A stretch of 47,484 bases of DNA from Bacteroidales bacterium (GTDB taxonomy: Bacteria; Bacteroidota; Bacteroidia; Bacteroidales; JAIPAH01), in assembly GCA_021740175.1 (NCBI GenBank), contig JAIPAH010000005.1, positions 1 to 47,484 of the forward strand, read 5' to 3'. The notes under the pieces are model-generated. The model did not search any database, was not told the DNA's origin, and saw nothing but the letters and a program-made list of their open reading frames with translations. The translations under genes were made by a program, and so were the position numbers. This document shows, in pieces, positions 16,741 to 24,627 of the stretch. Position 1 is the first letter of the stretch; each line of letters begins with the position of its first letter.

Positions 16741-16971
16741 TCATCTTTTATCCAGATAAACGATTTTTACTTCCGGAACTTTCTCCTTAAGAATAGCTTC
16801 TACTCCTTCTCCGGTAATCCCTTTATTGACAGGACAAGAACGACATTGCCCCTTTAATTTCAGATAAACCTCATTGTCATCATTGATTTGCACGAGTTCG
16901 ATATCACCCCCGTCTTTTTGGAAAAAGGCTCTCAATTTTTCAACTTCTTGTGTTATTATATCTCGATCCAT
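16741..16971 (-). CDS. NifU C-terminal-domain Fe-S scaffold protein
   Basis: A 76-residue single-domain NifU-type protein with VEKLRAFFQKDGGDIELVQI, the usual R..l..DGGD.elv motif, and the cluster-binding CxxC as GQCRSCPVNK. Known NifU/NfuA domains hold a [4Fe-4S] cluster and pass it to target enzymes. I chose MDRDII at 16971. The track's 16998 start adds the nine residues MNFKKDKWD, which family members lack, although it remains possible. The adjacent ferredoxin is a plausible client. Confidence 0.88.
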   Translation of the reverse strand: MDRDIITQEVEKLRAFFQKDGGDIELVQINDDNEVYLKLKGQCRSCPVNKGITGEGVEAILKEKVPEVKIVYLDKR

Positions 16972-17155
16972 ATCCCATTTATCTTTTTTAAAATTCACAT
17001 TTAATCCATAAAATTAATAATTTTTATTTAGTTTAATTAAATTGACCTCGGATAAAATCCAATTAGAACGTTTTTTGCTTCAAATTAGGTTGTAAATTTT
17101 ATTTTTTACGGCATAATAGCGGAATCCGAAAATGACGTAAAAGTATACCGGTACA

Positions 17156-17185
17156 TTGTATTCTTCCTATATTATCGTATTTTTG
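17156..17185 (+). promoter_or_regulatory. Promoter of the glycosyltransferase gene
   Basis: TTG at 17156-17158, exactly 19 nt, then TATTTTTG at 17178-17185, matching the Bacteroidota consensus. The ATG lies 17 nt downstream, so the leader is short. Confidence 0.6.
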
Positions 17186-17202
17186 CTTTAAAATTCCGTT
17201 GC

Positions 17203-19170
17203 ATGAAGCTTTCGGTGATCATTGTCAATTACAACGTACGGCATTTCCTTGAGCAATGCCTCCATTCTGTGCGCAAAGCTTCGGAGAATCTACCGATGGA
17301 GACTTTTGTTGTTGACAATTCATCGGTAGATGGGTCGGTGAAAATGGTCGAGGAAAAATTTCCTGAAGTCCGGCTAATTGCTAACAAGGAGAACATTGGT
17401 TTTTCCCGTGCAAACAACCAGGCTATGCGGCAAGCCTCCGGTGAATACATCCTTCTTTTAAATCCGGACACTATTGTGGAGCACAGCACCTTCAGGGATG
17501 TGACGGATTTTATGGATAAACACCCTGAAGCCGGGGGATTGGGAGTAAAAATGGTGGACGGTAAGGGACATTTTCTGCCCGAATCCAAAAGAGGCCTGCC
17601 CACACCGGAAGTCGCCTTTTATAAAATTTTCGGGCTTTCCCGTTTATTCCCACATTCCAAACGTTTCTCACGATATCATCTAGGGCATCTTCCCCAAAAT
17701 GAAATTCATGAAGTCGACGTGCTTGCCGGAGCTTTTATGTTATTGCGGAAGGAAGCCCTCGATACCGTAGGTTTACTCGATGAGACATTTTTCATGTACG
17801 GAGAGGACATCGACTTGTCGTATCGCATTCTCAAAGCCGGATATAAGAATTACTATTTCCCAAAAGCACGTATCATCCATTATAAAGGAGAAAGCACAAA
17901 AAAAGGGAGCCTTAATTATATTTTCGTCTTTTACCAGGCTATGGTCATTTTTGCCCGGAAACATTTTTCCAGACAAAAAGCCTCAATATTTTCCTTTTTT
18001 ATTAATATGGCCGTTTATTTCAGGGCTTTCCTGGCTATCCTAAGTCGTTTCTGGACTAAGGGGCTTTTTCCCTTACTGGATGCCGTGGTTTTATCAGGGG
18101 GAATTATCGCTATAAAAAATTTGTGGGAGAGCAAGGTCATATTTTCCGGAGGAGAAGGGCAGTTTCCTCCGCACCTTGTCTATATCATGCTTCCTGCTTA
18201 TATTTTGATTTGGCTCTTTTCAGTGTTTTTAAGCGGGGGATATGATAAGCCGGTATACCGGTATAAAATATTGCGGGGATACCTGGTGGGAACCATCATC
18301 ATCCTTGCCGGTTATGGGCTCTTGAGTGAGGAATATCGTTTTTCGCGGGCAATAATTGTCTTCGGAGCTTTATGGGGGAGCATGGCGAGTATCGGGCTTC
18401 GATACATTGCCCGCTTCCTGCGAGTGAAAAATTTCCAAATGGGAACTGAAGACTCCCGCCGCTTTATCATCGTAGCCAACGAGCAAGAAAGTGAACGTAT
18501 CTCCGACCTGATTCGCAAAACCTACAGTCGGCCCGGATTTATCGGCCTTGTAAGTCCTTCAAAAGCTGTGCCCGATAATCATGGGTACCTGGGAAGTCTA
18601 TCACAAATCCGCGATATTATCACGATTTATGGCATCAATGAAATCATCTTCAGTGCCGATGATATTCCCGCCCAGGACATTATCGACCAGATGTCTTCGC
18701 TGCAGGGTATGCAAGTGGATTATAAAATAGCTCCACCCGAAAGCTATAGCATTATCGGCAGTAACTCAATCAGTACTACCGGCGATTTGTATATCATTGA
18801 TATCAATTCCATATCCAAGCCCAATAATAGAAGAAATAAGCGCTTGCTGGATTTCGTGCTGGCAACTGCTTTATTGATTAGCACGCCGGTGAATATATTC
18901 CTGGTCAAAAAGCCCTTAAGGTTTTTCTCCAATATGCTTAAAGTTATAGCCGGAAAAAAAACATTGGTGGGTTACGCCGACTCCGGAGGAATGGAGACCT
19001 TTAACCTTCCGCATTTGAAATCCGGAATCCTTTCACCGGCCGATAATGTTAAACTGAATTCATTGAACGGGGAAACCCTCCGGCGACTGAACTTGTTGTA
19101 TGCACGCAACTACAATGTATACAATGATTTGAATATTATATATCGCGGTTATAGGGAATTGGGCCGGTAA
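17203..19170 (+). CDS. GT2 glycosyltransferase fused to a degenerate phosphoglycosyltransferase-like part
   Basis: Residues 1-250 are a GT-A family 2 enzyme: SVIIVNYNVRHFLEQCL, VVDNSSVDGS for nucleotide binding, LLNPDT as the metal-site variant and MYGEDIDLSYRI as the acidic ED acceptor motif. This is like rhamnosyltransferases of the WsaE/RfbF group. Then come about five membrane helices (270-410) and a Rossmann-like CoA-binding_3 type domain (about 425-560, RRFIIVANEQESERI). Last comes NKRLLDFVLATALLISTPVN...LVGYA, which echoes the start of bacterial sugar transferases (WbaP/WcaJ) but lacks their catalytic DE and substrate motifs and stops after about 80 residues. It probably adds a sugar to a lipid-linked glycan at the inner membrane. 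The last part may only anchor or regulate. Confidence 0.82.
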   Translation: MKLSVIIVNYNVRHFLEQCLHSVRKASENLPMETFVVDNSSVDGSVKMVEEKFPEVRLIANKENIGFSRANNQAMRQASGEYILLLNPDTIVEHSTFRDVTDFMDKHPEAGGLGVKMVDGKGHFLPESKRGLPTPEVAFYKIFGLSRLFPHSKRFSRYHLGHLPQNEIHEVDVLAGAFMLLRKEALDTVGLLDETFFMYGEDIDLSYRILKAGYKNYYFPKARIIHYKGESTKKGSLNYIFVFYQAMVIFARKHFSRQKASIFSFFINMAVYFRAFLAILSRFWTKGLFPLLDAVVLSGGIIAIKNLWESKVIFSGGEGQFPPHLVYIMLPAYILIWLFSVFLSGGYDKPVYRYKILRGYLVGTIIILAGYGLLSEEYRFSRAIIVFGALWGSMASIGLRYIARFLRVKNFQMGTEDSRRFIIVANEQESERISDLIRKTYSRPGFIGLVSPSKAVPDNHGYLGSLSQIRDIITIYGINEIIFSADDIPAQDIIDQMSSLQGMQVDYKIAPPESYSIIGSNSISTTGDLYIIDINSISKPNNRRNKRLLDFVLATALLISTPVNIFLVKKPLRFFSNMLKVIAGKKTLVGYADSGGMETFNLPHLKSGILSPADNVKLNSLNGETLRRLNLLYARNYNVYNDLNIIYRGYRELGR

Positions 19171-19269
19171 AGGTCATGCAAATATGATAAACATTTTGTT
19201 TGATGATTTGTTAAAAAGTTGCATTCACGAATTGAATAGAGATCAGAATTATTACTTAACTATAAAACT

Positions 19270-20655
19270 ATGGCAAAATATGAAATAGTGATGCCCAAAA
19301 TGGGCGAGAGTGTTATTGAAGCAACCATCACTAAATGGCTGAAAAAAGAAGGCGATACCGTCGAAGAAGATGACTCGATTGCTGAAATAGCAACCGATAA
19401 AGTGGACTCGGAAATTCCCTCCCCGGTTGAAGGCACTATCAAAAAACTTCTTTACAATGAAGGCGATACGGTAGCTGTCGGAGAAGTCATTGCTGAAATG
19501 TCGGTAGAAGGAGAAGAAGGCGAAGAAAGTGAAGAAGAAGCGACCGAGGAAAAGTCCGCGGCTTCCCCTGCCAAGGAAGAGAAAAAAGAAGAATCCGCAG
19601 AGCCTGAAAAAGGACAGGTGCCTGTATCTGAGACTGACATCAAGAATTATTCGGCCAAGGACTTCGAATCCCTGAGTGGCTTTTACTCTCCCCTTGTAAG
19701 AAGTATAGCCCAGAAAGAAGATGTCAGCGTTGAAGAACTTCAGGCCATACAAGGAAGCGGCAAGGAAGGAAGAGTAACCAAACGTGACATCCTGGATTAC
19801 ATTGAAAAAAGAGGCGAAAAAGGCAAAGCGGCTGCTACCGGCGAACCGGCAGCCCCGAAAGAAGCACCCGCTTCCCAACCCGCTGCTGCTTCTCAACCTT
19901 CAGGAGCCGCGCAAACCATACAAGCTCCCAAAGTGCAATCATGGGAAGGCGATAATATCGTTGAAATGGACCGCATGCGCCGCATGATTGCCGATCATAT
20001 GGTTACTTCCAAGCACGTCTCGCCGCACGTAACCATGTTTATCGATGTAGATATGACCGAGATCGTGAACTGGAGAAATAAGGTTAAGAAAGACTTCCAG
20101 CAACGGGAAGGCGAAAAGATCACCTTTACGCCCATCTTCCTTGAAGCAGCCGCTAAAGCCCTGAAAGACTATCCTCGGGTGAATGCTTCCGTAGATGGCT
20201 ACAATATTATTGAACGCAAAAAAATCAACATTGGCATGGCAACGGCTTTGCCCGACGGAAACTTGATTGTTCCGGTTATCAAAGATGCCGACCAGAAAAA
20301 TCTCCTGGGACTGACAAAGAGTGTCAATGATTTGGCTAAAAGAGCCAGGGACAGGAAACTGACCCCGGATGAAATTTCAGGCGGCACCTTCTCGCTCACG
20401 AATTTTGGTTCTTTCAATAACATTACGGGCTCCCCCATCATTAATCAGCCTGAAGTGGCTATTCTTGGAGTAGGTGCTATTCAAAAGAAACCGGTGGTTG
20501 TGGAATCCCAGGCCGGCGATATGATAGGAATTCGCCATATCACCATTTTATCCATCACCTTTGATCATAGAGTTGTCGACGGTGCCATGGGTGGTATGTT
20601 CCTGAACCGGGTTAAGCATTACCTGGAGAATTTCGATACCGAACGCAACATGTAG
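19270..20655 (+). CDS. 2-oxoacid dehydrogenase E2 (dihydrolipoyl acyltransferase)
   Basis: Core of a pyruvate or branched-chain 2-oxoacid dehydrogenase complex. Domain order: one lipoyl domain (1-78, lipoylated K44 in EIATDKVDSEI); an acidic linker rich in E and K; the peripheral subunit-binding domain (about 140-176, YSPLVRSIAQKEDVSVEELQ and GRVTKRDI); an Ala/Pro linker (AAPKEAPASQPAAASQP); and the trimer-forming acyltransferase domain, with catalytic H433 and D437 in FDHRVVDG. The 461 residues are normal. The YSPLVRSIA form of the E3-binding domain and the single lipoyl domain lean to the branched-chain or generic type. No E1 or E3 gene is nearby, so the complex is encoded in separate places. 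Confidence 0.93.
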   Translation: MAKYEIVMPKMGESVIEATITKWLKKEGDTVEEDDSIAEIATDKVDSEIPSPVEGTIKKLLYNEGDTVAVGEVIAEMSVEGEEGEESEEEATEEKSAASPAKEEKKEESAEPEKGQVPVSETDIKNYSAKDFESLSGFYSPLVRSIAQKEDVSVEELQAIQGSGKEGRVTKRDILDYIEKRGEKGKAAATGEPAAPKEAPASQPAAASQPSGAAQTIQAPKVQSWEGDNIVEMDRMRRMIADHMVTSKHVSPHVTMFIDVDMTEIVNWRNKVKKDFQQREGEKITFTPIFLEAAAKALKDYPRVNASVDGYNIIERKKINIGMATALPDGNLIVPVIKDADQKNLLGLTKSVNDLAKRARDRKLTPDEISGGTFSLTNFGSFNNITGSPIINQPEVAILGVGAIQKKPVVVESQAGDMIGIRHITILSITFDHRVVDGAMGGMFLNRVKHYLENFDTERNM

Positions 20656-20679
20656 AATTTTTCAGAGAAGAAAAAAACG

Positions 20680-20728
20680 AAGCTTTGCAAGGGAAATTTT
20701 TTTATCTTTGCCCCCACTTGCAAAGCTT
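20680..20728 (+). promoter_or_regulatory. 12-bp inverted repeat enclosing a promoter-like element
   Basis: AAGCTTTGCAAG (20680-20691) and CTTGCAAAGCTT (20717-20728) are perfect inverted copies. Between them lies TATCTTTG (20703-20710), a -7 element; TTTG at 20684-20687 is 15 nt away, a little close for -33. The repeat is preceded by a run of A and followed by TTTTAATT. It could end the E2 transcript, or act as operator for the exonuclease gene, whose ATG is 17 nt away. Confidence 0.5.
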
Positions 20729-20745
20729 TTTAATTAAATGAAACT

Positions 20746-21570
20746 ATGGATCTTAAGCTGACAAAACCGCTCGCTTTTTTTGATTTGGAAACCACCGGTA
20801 CGGATGTGGGGAAGGATAAAATCGTGGAGATAAGTATTCTGAAAGTATACCCTGATAATACCCAGGAGACTTATACCAAAAGAATTAACCCCGAAATAAC
20901 TATACCGGAAAAAACCATAGCTATTCACGGTATCACGAATGAAGATGTGAAAGACGCCCCAACTTTTCCGCAAGTAGCCGGTGAGATCAATCAATTCTTA
21001 AAAAACTGCGATCTTGCCGGATATAATTGCCTGAAATTCGATGTGCCGCTATTAGTGGAAGAATTTCTCAGGGCGGATATGGATTTTGACATTGATAACC
21101 GTCGGGTGATCGATATTCAGAATATTTTTCATAAAATGGAGCCGCGGACTTTGCATGCCGCCTATCGCTTTTATTGCGAGAAAGATTTGTCGAATGCCCA
21201 TAGTGCCGAAGCGGACACTATTGCTACTTACGAAATCCTTAAAGCCCAGCTGGAGCGCTATCATGAACAACCTTACCATGACAAAAAGGGCAATAAAACC
21301 TATCCCGTACAAAATGATACCAATACGCTGCATGAGTTCTCCCACTACCACAGGAGTGCTGATCTTGTAGGACAAATCATTTATGATGAAAACGGGGTAG
21401 AAATTTTCAATTTTGGTAAACATAAAGGCCGGGCGGTTCGGGATGTTTTCAAAAAGAATCCCGCTTATTATGATTGGATGATGAAGGCCGATTTTCCGCT
21501 CTATACCAAAAAATTAATCACCTCCATCAAACTCCGGGAATTTAACAAAGGGGAAAGCAAAATGAAGTAG
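20746..21570 (+). CDS. DnaQ-like 3'-5' exonuclease with ExoX-type C-terminal module
   Basis: 274 residues. The DEDDh exonuclease motifs are present: FFDLETTG (Asp13/Glu15), GYNCLKFDVPLL (third Asp) and SAEADT with the preceding His of NAHSAEAD (about residue 150, His plus Asp). The C-terminal 50 residues, FNFGKHKGRAVRDVFKKNPAYYDWMMKADF, match the small module fused to ExoX-like nucleases (FGKhkG...d..YL.W), thought to help hold nucleic acid. Such enzymes degrade single-stranded DNA 3'-5' in repair, or serve as proofreading subunits. The stand-alone position makes repair more likely than a polymerase epsilon role. Confidence 0.9.
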   Translation: MDLKLTKPLAFFDLETTGTDVGKDKIVEISILKVYPDNTQETYTKRINPEITIPEKTIAIHGITNEDVKDAPTFPQVAGEINQFLKNCDLAGYNCLKFDVPLLVEEFLRADMDFDIDNRRVIDIQNIFHKMEPRTLHAAYRFYCEKDLSNAHSAEADTIATYEILKAQLERYHEQPYHDKKGNKTYPVQNDTNTLHEFSHYHRSADLVGQIIYDENGVEIFNFGKHKGRAVRDVFKKNPAYYDWMMKADFPLYTKKLITSIKLREFNKGESKMK

Positions 21571-21670
21571 CTCTTTTGAATTTTCCGAGGTGTTCAAAAA
21601 ATCCGAACTCGTTCAGATGGCTGGTTTATTGATCAAGCTGCCGCGGGGCCATCCCAAAAGCTTTATAATA

Positions 21671-21792
21671 GGATATTCAGCAACTTTTACCCTTAATTTC
21701 CCTGAAGGGAAGTTGCTGAATATCATTGAGTTTCGATTTTTAATTGGACTTTACCAAATTACTTTAACGGTAAATAGTTACCTTTTTGGACG
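21671..21792 (+). repeat. Palindromic intergenic repeat, family 2, copy 1
   Basis: It begins GATATTCAG, contains ACCCTTAATTTCCCTGAAGG and returns as CTGAATATC, followed by a tail TTGAGTTTCGATTTTTAATT and ending near TTTTTGGACGTCC. The reverse complement of 23811-23932 gives the same order of blocks over about 120 bp. The track's 72-residue ORF across it is spurious. Confidence 0.75.
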
Positions 21793-21809
21793 TCCCCGTG
21801 GCAAATAGT

Positions 21810-21892
21810 CTTTGCGTTTGTAACGCCATTGCGGAGCTTAAGCATTATAAAACAAATTAAGCGACTTACACCAATGCGTCACAGACGCAAAG
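21810..21892. repeat. Imperfect long palindrome
   Basis: CTTTGCGTTTGTAACGC (21810-21826) and GCGTCACAGACGCAAAG (21876-21892) pair at 15 of 17 positions. GCTTAA (21836-21841) and TTAAGC (21857-21862) pair inside it. Downstream a GC-rich hairpin CGCGAAGCATTCGCG is visible around 21905-21920. There is no coding potential. Together with its neighbours it makes 21571-22141 a gene-free stretch full of folded elements. Confidence 0.6.
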
Positions 21893-21979
21893 AAGGGGCC
21901 GCACGCGAAGCATTCGCGCGCGAGCTGTACCTTTATTAAGGAAAAACATGAAATTACTCCTATCCATGTTTTCTCTAAT

Positions 21980-22104
21980 CTAACGTATAGGCCGTGCAAT
22001 CAACGTTAGAAAGGTTAGTCAAAACGTCTTCGTTTTGACCCGGAATTCTTGCAGCCTCTGGCTGCGACCCCCACATTCAAACATTAGTTCCAGAACTCAT
22101 GAGC
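21980..22104 (+). repeat. Dispersed structured repeat, copy B
   Basis: Near-identical to the reverse complement of 7013-7180 (CTAACGT, CAATCAACGTTAGA, then GTCAAAACGTCTTCGTTTTGAC and CCGGAATTCTTGCAGCC). It lacks the long GC-rich hairpin found in copy A. It ends with a block similar to CCAGAACTCATGAGC. It stands just downstream of the gdhA terminator. Confidence 0.8.
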
Positions 22105-22141
22105 AGCTTATAACCTTTATTTTCAAAACACGATAAAGGAT

Positions 22142-22180
22142 AAAAAAAACCGCCCCGGTACTGCTACCAGGGCGGCCCTA
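22142..22180 (-). terminator. Terminator of gdhA
   Basis: On the minus strand CCGCCCTGGTA, loop GCA, then TACCGGGGCGG form an 11-bp stem (one mismatch), followed by eight T. It lies about 30 nt after the gdhA stop. Confidence 0.92.
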
Positions 22181-22205
22181 ATCAAATAACAAACCAAAGA
22201 TGATA

Positions 22206-23543
22206 TTATACTACGCCTTGCTCAAGCATTGCGTTGGCAACCTTGAGGAAGCCGGCAATATTCGCTCCTTTTACGTAGTCGATATGACCGTCTTCTTCAG
22301 TTCCATACTTTTGGCATTGGTTATGAATGTCCCGCATAATTTTCTGCAGGCGCTCATCTACCTCATCGCGTCCCCAATTCAATTTCATGGAATTTTGTGT
22401 CATTTCCAGTCCCGAAGTAGCGACGCCTCCGGCATTTACAGCTTTCCCGGGCCCAAAAAATACTTTGTTTTCATCAAATACTTCGATGGCCTCAGGGGTT
22501 GACGGCATATTCGCGCCTTCAGCAATACAAATGCAACCGTTGTTTACCAGCGTCTCAGCATCTTTTTCATTAAGCTCATTTTGAGTGGCACAAGGCATGG
22601 CCACATCTACCTTAGCTTCCCAGGGGTGTTTACCTTCATGAAACTGGGCATCGGGGAATTCGTAGGAGAAAGGTTTGACGATGTCCTGGTTGGAGGCTCG
22701 CAGTTCCAGCATATAATCTATCATTTCATCGTTGAGCCCGTCGGGGATATGAACATAACCATCAGGGCCGGAAAGCGTAACCACTTTACCTCCCAGTTGA
22801 TTAATTTTTTGAGCTGCACCCCATGCGACGTTACCAAAACCCGAAAGCGCTACGGTCTTACCTTCAAAGTTATCATCGCGGGTTCTCAGCATTTCCTGGG
22901 CAAAATATACCGTGCCAAACCCGGTAGCTTCAGGGCGAATGAGAGAACCGCCCCAGTTAAGCCCTTTGCCGGTCAGCACGCCCGTATTTTCGCGGGCCAG
23001 TTTTTTATACATTCCATAAAGGTAGCCGATTTCACGTCCGCCAACGCCGATATCACCTGCAGGCACGTCGGTTTCGGGGCCAATCATTTTCCAGAGCTCC
23101 AGCATGTAGGACTGGCAGAAGCGCATAATTTCGTCGTCCGATTTGCCTTTGGGGTTAAAGTCCGATCCGCCTTTACCTCCACCCATGGGCAAGGTGGTGA
23201 GGGCATTTTTGAAGATCTGTTCGAAACCCAGAAACTTGAGGATGCTGAGATTAACGCTGGGGTGAAATCTCAAACCGCCTTTATAAGGGCCAATGGCATT
23301 GTTAAACTGGATACGGTAACCAATGTTTACTTCCACTTTACCATTATCCGTTACCCAGGGTACTTTGAAGGTGAGCACGCGATCAGGTTCTATTAATCGC
23401 TCGACGATGTTTTTGCTCTCAAACTGTGGATTCTCGTTTAATACGTCTTCAAGTGTTTCCAACACTTCACGTACTGCTTGTAAATATTCTCCTTCACCCG
23501 GGTGCTTTTGCTCCAGGTTACTCATTACTTTTTCAATGTCCAT
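22206..23543 (-). CDS. gdhA: Glutamate dehydrogenase, NADP-type hexameric
   Basis: Converts 2-oxoglutarate and ammonium to glutamate with NADPH, or the reverse. 445 residues, the exact size of the bacterial small hexameric class. Diagnostic stretches: GYRIQFNNAIGPYKGGLRFH with the substrate lysine; PMGGGKGGSDFNPKGKSD with the catalytic Lys; DVPAGDIGVGGREIGYLYG; the nucleotide-binding TVALSGFGNVAWGAAQKI; and the C-terminal ARNAGGVA-like NAGGVATSGLEMTQNS. The glycine-rich loop GFGNVA followed by LSGPDG favours NADPH. It is monocistronic, with its own promoter (23619-23651) and a strong terminator, between two inverted copies of a palindromic repeat. Levels are probably set by nitrogen supply, but no operator is evident. 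Confidence 0.97.
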   Translation of the reverse strand: MDIEKVMSNLEQKHPGEGEYLQAVREVLETLEDVLNENPQFESKNIVERLIEPDRVLTFKVPWVTDNGKVEVNIGYRIQFNNAIGPYKGGLRFHPSVNLSILKFLGFEQIFKNALTTLPMGGGKGGSDFNPKGKSDDEIMRFCQSYMLELWKMIGPETDVPAGDIGVGGREIGYLYGMYKKLARENTGVLTGKGLNWGGSLIRPEATGFGTVYFAQEMLRTRDDNFEGKTVALSGFGNVAWGAAQKINQLGGKVVTLSGPDGYVHIPDGLNDEMIDYMLELRASNQDIVKPFSYEFPDAQFHEGKHPWEAKVDVAMPCATQNELNEKDAETLVNNGCICIAEGANMPSTPEAIEVFDENKVFFGPGKAVNAGGVATSGLEMTQNSMKLNWGRDEVDERLQKIMRDIHNQCQKYGTEEDGHIDYVKGANIAGFLKVANAMLEQGVV

Positions 23544-23618
23544 TGCTTCAACTTTTTTATGTTTCCAAATTGATATTACTACGTTAAAATATTAACATTG
23601 TTATTTTATTAACAAAAG

Positions 23619-23651
23619 CAAAGGTATAAACTTCCCATGAATTCTACCAAA
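23619..23651 (-). promoter_or_regulatory. Putative gdhA promoter
   Basis: On the minus strand TTTG (23651-23648), 21 nt, then TACCTTTG (23626-23619). It fits the Bacteroidota -33/-7 pattern and would leave a leader of about 70 nt. Confidence 0.55.
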
Positions 23652-23810
23652 CTTTTGTCAAAGATTAGTCTCTTTGATTATCAGGATCTCCATGGATCGA
23701 AAACGATTGCATAACTAGCTAAAAATTAAATGCTTATGCAAGCATGTTGTCAAAGAACTTCCGCAAAATTCGGAAAAATAATTTGTTGATTGATTATAAA
23801 TTATGAAGCT

Positions 23811-23932
23811 GTCCAAAAAAACACAAAACTTGATGCTAAAAGAACCGGAAACTCCATTCAAAAAACGAGATTCAATGATATTCAGGGCCTTCCCTTCAGG
23901 AAATTTAAGGGTAAAAAGTCACTGAATATCAT
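23811..23932 (-). repeat. Palindromic intergenic repeat, family 2, copy 2
   Basis: The reverse complement starts GATATTCAGTGACTTTTTAC, has CCCTTAAATTTCCTGAAGGG and CCCTGAATATCATTGA, then a diverged tail ending TTTTTTTGGACAGC. This is the same succession of blocks as in 21671-21792. It is oriented opposite to copy 1, with gdhA between. Confidence 0.75.
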
Positions 23933-23943
23933 TTTATATGGTT

Positions 23944-24603
23944 TTATTGGATAGCCCCTTCTTTCTCTTCAACTACCTTTCCCTCGTCATAGATAATGAT
24001 TTTATTGACTTCTCCGCTTTTGTCATAATGAATAGCTTTTCCATGCTTCTCGTTGTTTTTATAGGGTATTTCCCTTTGCTTTTTCCCGTTGGGATACCAT
24101 GAAACCTGAACACCGTCCCCGTTTTTATATTCGGCTTCCCCGGTCTTCGTCCCATATCCACTCCACCATACCCATTTTCCGGAATACAACCCATTTTGAA
24201 AAGCTCCCCAAATTTTGAGTTGCCCGTTACGATACCACTCCTTGTATTCGCCGTGAAGCGTATCGTTTTTGTAGGTCTCAAGCCTTTTCTTTTGTCCGTT
24301 GGAAAAATATTTTATCGATTTGCCATTAAGCTTGTCATTTTTATAATGCTCCACTGCTTTTTTGTCCCCATCGTAAAAATACCGGGCAACTTTCCCGTCA
24401 AGCTGCCCTTCATCGTATTCAGCGACCATCTTCAAATTTTCATTATCGTGATACCAGGTGCATTTTCCATGATATTCACCACCCTTAAGCTGAAGTTCCG
24501 CTTTTTTATTTCCGTTCGAATAATATTTTGTTTCCGTTTGCTCACAAGCAACAAAAAGCAGCGCTAATATTGCTATTATCCCTGTAAAGGCTATCTTCTT
24601 CAT
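23944..24603 (-). CDS. MORN-repeat lipoprotein (YwqK-like)
   Basis: The signal sequence ends in a lipobox (LLFVAC at residue 20), so the protein is anchored to a membrane. The rest of the 219 residues is a regular array of about eight MORN/YwqK-type repeats of 23 residues: KYYSNGNKKAELQLKGGEYH, YFSNGQKKRLETYKNDTLHG, WYPNGKKQREIPYKNNEKHG and so on. Such repeats form an elongated beta hairpin ladder. In Bacteroidota they are common and functionally vague; the database label antitoxin YwqK is not supported by a toxin neighbour here. It follows the GT39 gene by 24 nt and is probably the last gene of its transcript. Confidence 0.85.
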   Translation of the reverse strand: MKKIAFTGIIAILALLFVACEQTETKYYSNGNKKAELQLKGGEYHGKCTWYHDNENLKMVAEYDEGQLDGKVARYFYDGDKKAVEHYKNDKLNGKSIKYFSNGQKKRLETYKNDTLHGEYKEWYRNGQLKIWGAFQNGLYSGKWVWWSGYGTKTGEAEYKNGDGVQVSWYPNGKKQREIPYKNNEKHGKAIHYDKSGEVNKIIIYDEGKVVEEKEGAIQ

Positions 24604-24627
24604 ATTTATTTTAGTTTATAACGAAAA

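Noticed and set aside
19252-19896. 214-residue minus-strand ORF rich in F and G
   Set aside because: Antisense of the charged linker and lipoyl domain of the E2 gene; composition is an artefact of GAA/AAG-rich codons.
21590-21808. 72-residue ORF after the exonuclease gene
   Set aside because: Runs through a palindromic repeat; no coding character.
22581-23396. 271-residue plus-strand ORF opposite gdhA
   Set aside because: The opposite strand carries a full-length glutamate dehydrogenase with all motifs; the plus frame is only a shadow.
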